DNA from: Zygotorulaspora mrakii
Lineage: Eukaryota > Ascomycota > Saccharomycetes > Saccharomycetales > Saccharomycetaceae
Assembly (NCBI RefSeq): GCF_013402915.1
Contig: NC_050720.1
Span: 434,001-498,000, forward strand
Direction: 5' to 3'
Length of the DNA: 64,000 bases
Both the position numbers and the translations under genes were made by a program. Positions 22,587 through 31,700 of the stretch are shown here, piece by piece (position 1 is the first letter of the stretch; every line of letters starts with the position of its first letter). The notes below the pieces were generated by a model, which saw only the letters and a program-made list of their open reading frames with translations, ran no database searches and had not been told where the DNA came from.

Positions 22587-24126
22587 ACGCATACATATTT
22601 TTACTGACAATTGTGTAGCTGCATTTTCGTGTGGCAGTCACGTACAAATCATCGTACCTGTTTGGAAGGAGGAGGTTGAAGCAAAAGAGCTTATAAATTT
22701 CTGAAAGTTCGGAGATCACATTTGAACCAAGACGATCCCTACCTGGAAATTTCATTTTGACACACCTGCTCATCTCTGTTTAAAATTTAAAGTTCAAGGC
22801 TGCATGCTAATCTACCAATAGTTAGGCACTGGTTGTATGATATCAAAGGTATTTTTGAGTAGCATTTCGTTACCATACGTATCATTTTGTAGTGAATTGA
22901 ACTTTTCAACAAGAGATATTTTGTGCCTCAATAGAAACATTTACTGCGTTCTTGAGTAAATGGTACTGCGCGACAAGAGTATGAAAGTTGGACAAACATT
23001 ATATGAAGAGACATCTACCATACCTACTTCCTGGAATCTTCTTCTTTAAAATTGATTCTGTGAAGCATAATGTCTCACGAAGCTCGCTATTCGTATTGTT
23101 GTCTCGCATAGCAGTACTCATCGCTATTGGTATGTTGGAGTAACTATTCTACTTTCAAAATCTCCTGATAATATCGAAATTGGATTTTGGTGGCCCAAGT
23201 ATTGAAAGTGGCGACATTACCAGGATGCTGATATCAATTTGATTAGACATTGATAGTAAGCTTGTGATATTCACTTGTTGATATTTACATGCCCTCGATG
23301 AAATATATCACAAAATACAGCCATTGAACCATAAAAATGGTAACATATGATCACTCCACTTCCAGATCCCATATTAACCTGGCACAGTTGTTTTTATATT
23401 CCCATGAATAAATTTCCCTTTTCTCAGGTGTGTGAAAGTTTTGGTATATATCAACATTCAACATCACTTTGAACACCACTAACCTCGTAAGGACCTCGTC
23501 TGACATTATTTCTCTATTGTTTCAGCGAGTGAAGTGCCCTTTTTAGGCTCTTGTTAATTCTTTAATGTAAAGATCTGTTCGAACTCTGGTATATGGGCCC
23601 ACTGATTGGTACTAGGGTGCAAGGTCATATAAAAGGATACGAATGACCAACCAAGATCCAAGATATTCATAGAGCCAAACTGATTTATTGAGGCTAACAC
23701 AAGCAATAAGACATTGAATTTGTAGTGTACAATTTTACGCCAAGTTCGTGACTTTAAGTTCATGTAATAATTTGGTCTACAAACTTCCTCTTCCTTCTTT
23801 GTAACATTATATGAAAGCGGAACGATATATAAAGCCTTCTTTATCTACTTCAAAAAAGCACTACATCGAACCACAGCAGCATGCATTATCGCGGGTGAAA
23901 ATATTCCCCAATTCGTCGAATGAGAGACGAGAGTACATGCAACAGATGCGTCAATTTATAGATCGCGCCTTCTTCAGCTACAAGACGTATATGATGTGAC
24001 TGAGACGTCTCACTGATTACTAGTGAATAATGTTCTTGCTATGTTCCGTCTGTACCAGAAAAGTATAATGATGTAATCTCAAGAGTATATCGGAATATAA
24101 TCTGTTGTGAACTATAGAAAAAACAA
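22587..24126. other. Intergenic region between KEX1 and tRNA-His
   Basis: About 1.5 kb, AT-rich. One 62-codon ATG-initiated ORF lies at 23811-23999 (listed separately, low confidence). I see no other gene and no LTR-like sequence. Confidence 0.45.
23811..23999 (+). CDS. Possible small basic protein, 62 aa (doubtful)
   Basis: The ATG-initiated frame encodes a basic, soluble 62-residue peptide with a Gln/Arg-rich middle and a C-terminal RQFIDRAFFSYKTYMM. I recognise no family. It lies in a 1.5-kb gap just upstream of tRNA-His. A frame of this length can arise by chance in AT-rich yeast DNA, so it is recorded only as a candidate. Confidence 0.2.
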   Translation: MKAERYIKPSLSTSKKHYIEPQQHALSRVKIFPNSSNERREYMQQMRQFIDRAFFSYKTYMM

Positions 24127-24198
24127 GCCATCCTAGTATAGTGGTTAGTACACATCGTTGTGGCCGATGAAACCCAGGTTCGATTCCAGGGGATGGCA
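24127..24198 (+). tRNA. tRNA-His (anticodon GTG)
   Basis: A 72-base cloverleaf beginning GCCATCCTAGTATAGTGG and ending GGATGGCA, with acceptor stem GCCATCC/GGATGGC fully paired, anticodon loop TTGTGGC (GTG, histidine) and T-arm GGTTCGATTCC. It closely resembles S. cerevisiae tRNA-His. The extra 5' G(-1) of tRNA-His is added after transcription. A T-run follows. Confidence 0.97.
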
Positions 24199-24428
24199 TT
24201 ATATTATTTTTTACACAGCCATTGAAAGTATAGTGACATCTTAGCTTAAAGTAAACAAAAGAACTCCACTGGTGACAATCTAACAATACCTTTTTGCTTT
24301 ATTTAACAAATTACTTCTTTAACCATTCATTTCGGAATATTATGTTATATTTTTGCAATAAGAGAGCAAAACTTACATAGCGTTTACATAATGATAATAA
24401 TAGTGGCAGCGACGGAAAAATGATATAT

Positions 24429-25271
24429 TCAAGGCTTTGGGATTTTCAAGCTTTTTGATATCATACCGCAACCATGCAAAAAGAAGACTGCAACAATTGG
24501 ATGAACCTCTAGGAATAAACCTTTTCTGCAGACTCCAAATGGAATGTCTTCAATGATTAACCCTTTCCTTACCAAAATCGCCATCCATAAGACCAAAGCT
24601 AAAGTTGTTGGCATTGGTAAACCTTCGAAATACTTTGATTTGCCACCGCTGTCCTTGGGTAATTGAGCAACGGTAACATTAAATCTTGCCAATCTTGCCA
24701 ATCCACACAAGACAAAGAAAGAAAGAACCAGGACATCTAGAGTTGTTTGAAATCCAATAGCAAATGCAATCGAAGCTGGTGCAACGCCAAACGAGACTAA
24801 ATCTGCCAAAGAATCTAGTTCCTGACCCATCAATGAAGATCTATTTCTCAAACGTGCGACTCTTCCATCAAAGAAATCGAAGCACATCCCAAGAAATATG
24901 AAAAAATGAGCCCTTTGCACATAATGCGGTTTATTAGTTGAACAAAATCTCAAACAACTTACTATAGAATAAAATCCTGAAAAACCATTAAGCATAGTAA
25001 TAAAATCTGCTAGATGCAAGTTTCTAATCATACTAAAGTGGTATTGATCGCTAGTAAATTTCTCGATATCTGTCTCATTTGGAGGTTCTAATTCTGCCGC
25101 ACTGAAAGAAAAGATGCTAGATGCTCTTCTACTCATTGTTCTATGCGACATGTCATCTCCATCGTCGTCACTGAAAACACTCCCTTGAGATTGTTCCCGT
25201 GGATTCTCATGTGAATTTTCTTCTGGTGACATCTTTACTCGATCGTTATTTCTACTCCTTACACTGCTCAT
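24429..25271 (-). CDS. CHO1: Phosphatidylserine synthase (CDP-diacylglycerol:serine O-phosphatidyltransferase)
   Basis: 280 residues (S. cerevisiae Cho1 276). The CDP-alcohol phosphatidyltransferase signature DGX2ARX8GX3DX3D is intact, with D135, G136, A139, R140, G149, D153 and D157. Several hydrophobic helices flank it and the C-terminus is KSLKIPKP as in S. cerevisiae. The N-terminus keeps RRASS (48-52), matching the PKA phosphorylation site known in yeast Cho1. The enzyme makes phosphatidylserine in the ER membrane, the first step of the de novo PE/PC pathway. It is encoded in the same direction as POX1 with a 306-bp gap. Confidence 0.98.
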   Translation of the reverse strand: MSSVRSRNNDRVKMSPEENSHENPREQSQGSVFSDDDGDDMSHRTMSRRASSIFSFSAAELEPPNETDIEKFTSDQYHFSMIRNLHLADFITMLNGFSGFYSIVSCLRFCSTNKPHYVQRAHFFIFLGMCFDFFDGRVARLRNRSSLMGQELDSLADLVSFGVAPASIAFAIGFQTTLDVLVLSFFVLCGLARLARFNVTVAQLPKDSGGKSKYFEGLPMPTTLALVLWMAILVRKGLIIEDIPFGVCRKGLFLEVHPIVAVFFLHGCGMISKSLKIPKP

Positions 25272-25577
25272 TCGATGAAACCTAACGATAACTCAGTCAA
25301 AAACTAACGTCTTAGAGGAAATTTTGTTTTATACTTGTCAATTGAATTTAAAAAATATTTTGAACAAACTGATTTCTGTTAGCAAATGACCCTCTTTTTT
25401 TTTTTAGATAGCTACTAATTGGCGTTCTGTTCTTGTGCAAATTTTGACGAGGGGAAGGGTTTTAGTTTTCAAGTCACATTCAAAAAAAAAAGAAACACAC
25501 TACGACAGAAAAAGATTGGACATTCATGTCATCATTTCATCATTAAAATAAACAAAACTACTAATACTATTTTTAAC
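25272..25577. other. CHO1 promoter / POX1 3' region
   Basis: 306 bp between CHO1 and POX1, both on the minus strand. It contains A/T runs, including 'ctttttttttttag'. No exact UAS-INO (CATGTGAAAT) is present; two partial matches are too weak to call. Confidence 0.4.
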
Positions 25578-27824
25578 TTACTTAGCCAACCTTGCAAGGA
25601 TCTCGGATTTAGCAGCCCCACCCAGTCTTTCATCAAATTCAAATCCTCTTTTCAACATGGAGCTTAGCAGCTCATGATAAACTGGTCTCCCCGCCCCATC
25701 AGACTCAACTGGATTGTTTTTGATCACTTCGTTATAGTAATTGTTGTAGATGTCTCCATCATAGTAACCTATTGGCGCATTCAGCATCGAATCAGGAAAT
25801 TTGAAGGAATCTGTTAATGCTATACAATGATTTCTCAGTTTTGGTAGAATTTGTAATAGCTGTGGTTGGACATCTTGTGAAATTTGATCTGGTTCAAAAA
25901 TTTTAAATTGTTGGAATTCACCGGAATGCTTATCAATGAAATACAAGGAGAACAGTTTGTAGATATCCCACATAACACTTCTCGTATTTTCGTCAGTAAT
26001 ATAGGATTCCGAATCTGAATTCAACTTGTCATGGTATGCTTTCAACATTGAATGCAATGCATGGAATTTGGATATTAGAATCAGTAGTTTTGAAACACCG
26101 TCAATTTTTTTAGTCTTTTCAATCAATCTTGCAGTGTGATTCAGTAATTTGACGAGGGCAATGGCCCAGACAAGATAATAGTCCTCGATTTTGTTCAACT
26201 CTGCTTCTTCACCTCCCATTATTACGTTACGGAGAAAACTTGGCTTCAAATAACTGAATGATTCGGTGTCTAGTTCTCTATCAAACTTGCCTCGAGTACC
26301 AGCTTCAACGAATTTTTTTAAAATAGATTTTGCCGAAGTGAGTGATAAAATACTATTATCACCCTCCCATGTACATTGAACAACCCAATCGTTATAACCT
26401 TTACCAAAGGCATTATACTGCGAATAACCGTGACCACCACAACTTTGTCTCAATTCATCGATTAATTGCGCCACTAACCAAGTGTTGGTTGCCTTCAAGC
26501 TCGCACTGTCGATGAATAAATTTTTCAATTTTTGACTGACTCTCATCAATGCTGATTTGTCACTTGACGAAACTTTATATAATTCGTTCAATGTAGTGTA
26601 ATAATTGTCCATTAACTTAAATGCCGCAGGGGAAATCATATACGCAATAGAAATTTGTGGTAAAACGCGGTATTGATGCAACGGGTAATCCATCAGTTGC
26701 GATTCCTGTTGTCCTTTCTTGGCAGCAAATTGCTGTCTTCCCACAGCGTAACGAGTAGCAATTGTCACAAACTTTGCTCCAAACCTGAATGAATCCATTA
26801 CCATGTTAACTCTACCGTTTAAGAGGGCACTATAACCTGAGATTGAATCTAATTGCGGCTCCGTCTTAACACTTATGCAACCGTCTCTGGCTCTCAATAC
26901 TTTTGTAAACCTACTCAACATGAATTCTCTTGGAATAACGACATTTCTGAATTGAATCCATCCATTATCAATACCATCACGCCCCATCTTGGCACCAATG
27001 TCACCTATGGAAACTCCAGGTAGTAATTGAAACGTCGCGGGATCTCTTAGTGGGACGACAAATGTCTTGACACCATAATCCTTAGCTTCAACGATCAACC
27101 TTGCGTACACTGTTGAGTGAGTAGCTGAATGGGCAGCACCACCGATCCACCATTTTGTTGCCGTTAAGTCAGGAGTATCGATTGAAAACGTGTCACTTTT
27201 GGGATTATAAGTGGCTCTTGTTTGTAATTCAGCAACATTCGAGCCATGTCCCAACTCAGTCATTGCAAAACATCCATATATACCCTTTATGAAAAGGGCA
27301 CCGCGTTCTTGCAACCAATAGTGAATTTGTTCGTCTGTTCCATTACCCTTAATGCAATTGCCAAACAAACCCAGATGAACACCCACCCTTGTCCCCAATT
27401 GCGGATCAATATTAGCTACCAAAGAAAGTCTTTTGTCAAATATAGAGAGATCCTCATTACATAAGCTCGGTAATTTATGTTCAGTATCATTTTGAAGTTC
27501 TTTGATCAAGTCTGTCCCCTTAAATTGATTTCTAATCGTTTTAATGTCGTGTTCCATATACAAAGATAGTCTCGCGATTTTCTTCGCTGTCTCTAGCCGC
27601 TGCTGACTCTTGGTTTGATCGTAATAATCCGTGTCAGTCTTCAATACCGGGTCATTACATATCTCTTCGATCAAGCTGTGTGTCAAATCACGTCTCTGAG
27701 GTGTATTCTCCAAGAACGTGTTGATCTGATCAATTCTCAACTTGGATTGTGCACGCTCTTTTTGAATAAATTTTTGTGGATTCAATACTTTTGAATCATT
27801 GTCAATAGTGAAACTTCGTGTCAT
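25578..27824 (-). CDS. POX1: Peroxisomal acyl-CoA oxidase
   Basis: 748 residues, the length I recall for S. cerevisiae Pox1/Fox1. It carries out the first and rate-limiting step of peroxisomal beta-oxidation (acyl-CoA + O2 to trans-2-enoyl-CoA + H2O2) using FAD. Visible are the acyl-CoA oxidase N-terminal domain, the FAD-region block GCFAMTELGHGSNV, and VQCTWEGDNSIL, which contains the conserved catalytic-glutamate region. The C-terminus is ARLAK, not a canonical SKL PTS1, in line with the PTS1-independent import described for the S. cerevisiae enzyme. Its upstream region contains a perfect oleate response element. Confidence 0.97.
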   Translation of the reverse strand: MTRSFTIDNDSKVLNPQKFIQKERAQSKLRIDQINTFLENTPQRRDLTHSLIEEICNDPVLKTDTDYYDQTKSQQRLETAKKIARLSLYMEHDIKTIRNQFKGTDLIKELQNDTEHKLPSLCNEDLSIFDKRLSLVANIDPQLGTRVGVHLGLFGNCIKGNGTDEQIHYWLQERGALFIKGIYGCFAMTELGHGSNVAELQTRATYNPKSDTFSIDTPDLTATKWWIGGAAHSATHSTVYARLIVEAKDYGVKTFVVPLRDPATFQLLPGVSIGDIGAKMGRDGIDNGWIQFRNVVIPREFMLSRFTKVLRARDGCISVKTEPQLDSISGYSALLNGRVNMVMDSFRFGAKFVTIATRYAVGRQQFAAKKGQQESQLMDYPLHQYRVLPQISIAYMISPAAFKLMDNYYTTLNELYKVSSSDKSALMRVSQKLKNLFIDSASLKATNTWLVAQLIDELRQSCGGHGYSQYNAFGKGYNDWVVQCTWEGDNSILSLTSAKSILKKFVEAGTRGKFDRELDTESFSYLKPSFLRNVIMGGEEAELNKIEDYYLVWAIALVKLLNHTARLIEKTKKIDGVSKLLILISKFHALHSMLKAYHDKLNSDSESYITDENTRSVMWDIYKLFSLYFIDKHSGEFQQFKIFEPDQISQDVQPQLLQILPKLRNHCIALTDSFKFPDSMLNAPIGYYDGDIYNNYYNEVIKNNPVESDGAGRPVYHELLSSMLKRGFEFDERLGGAAKSEILARLAK

Positions 27825-28052
27825 TGCGATTCTTATCGATCACAAGCTACAATAATGACCTGACTTAAAAAGTATAACCGGCAAATGAAGGTCATCCAGA
27901 CAATATCGACCAATCTTTCTTCTTCCTTATATAGCCCAAGCTGACACTCTCATGACCGTTACCCCAACATCGTTTCTTGGGAGCAAGCTTTTCCCCGGCT
28001 TTTTTGAAACGCCTTCTTCTCGGGGTTGTCACATTTTGGCGACCCCTTTTAT

Positions 28053-28073
28053 CGGCGATTATTCATCCAGCCG
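28053..28073. promoter_or_regulatory. Oleate response element (ORE) upstream of POX1
   Basis: The sequence reads CGG-CGA-TTA-(9 bases)-CCG, an exact match to the ORE consensus CGG-N3-TNA-N9-12-CCG bound by the Oaf1/Pip2 zinc-cluster pair in S. cerevisiae. It lies ~230 bp upstream of the POX1 ATG. OREs control oleate induction of POX1/FOX1 in S. cerevisiae, so site, gene and position agree. Confidence 0.7.
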
Positions 28074-28096
28074 AATCTTTAGGGCTGGTCAGCTTC

Positions 28097-28124
28097 CTTA
28101 CCCGGCAATGTAGAGCCGGGTAAG
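28097..28124. promoter_or_regulatory. Perfect 10-bp inverted repeat with CGG-N10-CCG
   Basis: CTTACCCGGC and GCCGGGTAAG are exact reverse complements separated by 8 bases, 24 bp beyond the ORE. The dyad contains CGG (28103-28105) and CCG (28116-28118) spaced by 10, the geometry of a dimeric Zn2Cys6 factor site. The cognate regulator is unknown. Confidence 0.45.
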
Positions 28125-28782
28125 ATTCAAGGAGAATAGCTCGGCGGTAAAATATTTACTTCTTGTCTTCTTCCAACATGCCACAACACAAGTAATTTGT
28201 AATTCATGGTCACACGTAACTAAACCGCTGGCGTCCATTGAAAATATTAACGGTAAGATGTATGTTAACAGATAACGCGGGTTCCATATGTTAATATGTC
28301 AAAGCTGTAGTGGTATGAAGGTTTTCTCCCTCATTAGAGTGAGGAGCAGTGATTTACTCGTTGTGGCTACCAGAATACTCTGGGAACAGCTGAATGACAA
28401 AAATGTTGCATACGTAGGCTGAGATCAGCACGTCGAATGGACGACTGGAGATATGGCAGACATGTCTTCTCTGCCTTGTGATAATTACCCGCCTTTCGCA
28501 CAGTGGTGTTACCCTCACTATAATAGCCCCTTTTCGTAAGTTAATCGTGAAGTATGATGTGGAGTCTGTTAACACCAAAATGGCTTTCGAGTTCGCTTGC
28601 CTCTGTTGATTCGAGGGGATTGACCACACTCCAGCCCTTTCCACATCAAACATTTCAGAGTGTCTCCCATTTGCAACAGAGACTTCTTGAATCAGCACTG
28701 AGTGGTTCGCGAGTTAATAGAATAGTATTGTGCATCGAATTTCTGAACCAATTGCTGCAATTACTTTGTCCTTCAGTGAGAT

Positions 28783-31700
28783 ATGAGTGATCTACCAATT
28801 GATTTTACGGAACTGGCTGATTTAATATCATTGGGAATTTCCCCTCAATCCCTTGATTTTAGATCAACCACATTTGAAAGTGACCGTTACGTTACAGTGA
28901 GAGAAACTCAAGATGGTAACAATTCGGTCGCTATTGTCGATTTGGCGAACAATAACCACGTAACAAGAAAGAACATGGGTGGTGATTCTGCGATAATGCA
29001 TCCATCACAAATGGTCATATCTGTGAGAGCTAATGGTACCATTGTACAGATTTTTAATTTGGATACAAAGACGAAATTGAAGTCTTTTACCCTGGACGAG
29101 CCAGTGCTCTTTTGGAAGTGGTTAGATGAGAAACACTTAGGCTTTGTCACAGCAAGAACCATTCAAATATGTGATGTCTTCGATAATAATGTTAGCAGTA
29201 AACCTCAATTGTTAACTCAAAGACATGCAAGTCTCAATAATACTCAAATCATAAATTTTGTTAGTAACAAAAAATTGGATTGGTTTGCTGTAGTCGGTAT
29301 TTTACAGGAGAATGGTAGAATTGCTGGTAAAATACAGTTATATTCTAGGACTCGTAATATTTCTCAGGCTATTGACGGTCATGTAGCCATTTTCTCCAAC
29401 ATTTTATTGGATGGTAATACTTCACCTGTGCAAATTTTTGTCACAGGTAACAGAAATGTTACAACAGGTTCAGGTGAATTAAGGATTATTGAAATCGATC
29501 ACGATGGTTCATTACCTGTTCAGTACCAGAAGAAGAGCGTTGATATTTTCTTCCCACCAGATGCAACAAATGATTTTCCAATTGCAATTCAGATTTCTGA
29601 AAAGTATGGTGTCATTTATCTTCTAACAAAGTATGGGTTCATTCATCTTTACGAATTAGAAACCGGTACAAATCTTTTCGTTAATAGAATTACAGCAGAA
29701 TCCGTTTTTACTGCTACCTCATATGATGATAAAAATGGTATTGCATGTATTAACAAAAAAGGTCAAGTATTAGCCGTGGAAATTTCCACTTCGCAAATTG
29801 TCTCGTACATATTGAACAAATTGTCAAATGTATCATTAGCTCTAACTGTGGCATCAAGAGGTGGATTACCTGGCGCAGATGATCTTTTCCAAAAGCAATT
29901 TGATTCATTTTTGAATCAAGGTGACTATGCGAATGCTGCTAAAATTGCAGCCTCATCAACCCAATTGAGAAATCAAAATACTATCAACCGATTGAAAAAT
30001 GTTCAAGCGGCTCCAGGTGCAATCTCACCAATTCTGCTATATTTCTCAACTTTGCTTGATAAAGGTAAATTAAATAAGGATGAAACAATCGAATTGGCAA
30101 GACCTGTCTTACAACAGGATAGAAAACAACTATTTGAAAAGTGGTTGAAAGAGGATAAGTTGGAGTGTTCTGAAGAATTAGGTGATATTGTTAAACCATT
30201 TGATACCACTTTGGCATTAGCTTGCTATTTGAGATGTAATGCTCATGGTAAAGTCGTCACATGTTTAGCCGAACTGCAACAGTTCGACAAAATTCTGCCT
30301 TATTGTCAAAAGGTCAGCTATCAAGCCAATTACCTTGTTTTAATATCATCTCTGATCAGAACAAATCCAGATAAAGCATCAGAATTCGCCATTTCGCTGT
30401 TGCAAAATCCAGAAACTTCTTCGCAGCTAGAAATTGAAAAAATTGCTGATTTATTTTTCTCTCAGAACCATATTCAACAAGGTACATCCCTATTACTGGA
30501 TGCATTAAAAGGCGATACACCAGATCAAGGCCACTTACAAACCCGTGTTCTCGAAGTGAACCTATTGCACGCTCCACAAGTTGCTGATGCAATTTTGGGT
30601 AACCACATCTTTTCTCATTATGATAAACCAACTATTGCATCATTAGCTGAAAAAGCTGGATTATATCAAAGAGCACTTGAAAATTATACTGACATCAAAG
30701 ATATTAAAAGGTGTATTGTTCACACTAACGCTTTGCCTATCGATTGGCTAGTGGCGTTTTTTGGTAAGTTGAACATTGAACAAACTTTTGCTTGTTTGAA
30801 GACATTAATGGATAACAACCAACAAGCTAACATTCAAATTGTTGTTCAAGTTGCCACGAAGTTTTCGGATTTGATAGGCCCCGCAACTTTAATCAAATTA
30901 TTTGATGAATATAAGGCTACCGAAGGATTATACTATTACTTGGCATCGCTGGTAAATTTGACTGAGGACAAGGATGTGGTTTATAAATATATTGAAGCTG
31001 CCGCTAAAATGAAACAATACAAGGAAATCGAAAGAGTTGTTAAGGACAACACAGTTTATGATCCAGAAAGAGTCAAAAATTTTCTTAAGGATGCCCAATT
31101 GGAAGACCAAATTCCATTGATCATTGTTTGTGATCGTTTCAACTTTGTTCATGAATTAATTCTTTATTTATACAAGTCTCATAACATGAAATTTATTGAA
31201 GCATACGTTCAGCAAATTAACCCCTCGAAAACTCCTCAAGTTTTGGGTGCATTATTAGATGTTGACTGTGACGAAACATTTATCAAGAATTTACTTCAAT
31301 CTGTTTTGGGACAAGTCTCAATAAATGAGTTGACTAGCGAGGTTGAAAAAAGAAACAGATTGAAATTGTTGTTACCTTTCTTGGAACAAACTTTAGCTCA
31401 AGGAAGTCAAGATCAAGGTGTCTACAATGCTTTAGCAAAGATCTATATCGACTCAAACAATGCTCCAGAAAAGTTTTTGAAGGAAAACAACAACTACGAT
31501 ACGGTAGACGTTGGTCGTTACTGTGAAAAGAGAGATCCTTATCTGGCATACATTGCTTACGAAAAGGGTTCCAACGACGAGGATCTCATCAGAATAACCA
31601 ATGAAAATAGCATGTACAAATATCAGGCAAGGTACTTATTGAAACGTTCTGATCCAGAGCTGTGGAATTCAGTTTTGAATGCTGATAATAGCCACAGAAA

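Larger units (their letters stand above)
27825..28782. other. Divergent POX1/CHC1 intergenic region
   Basis: 958 bp. The POX1-proximal part carries an oleate response element and a 10-bp palindrome (separate entries). The CHC1-proximal part shows overlapping short ORFs on both strands (28354-28698 and 28554-28790) with no family features. Confidence 0.5.

Noticed and set aside
25272..25577. Inositol/choline response element upstream of CHO1
   Set aside because: Only partial matches (TTCATGTC, AATGTGAC) to TTCAYRTG / CATGTGAAAT were found.
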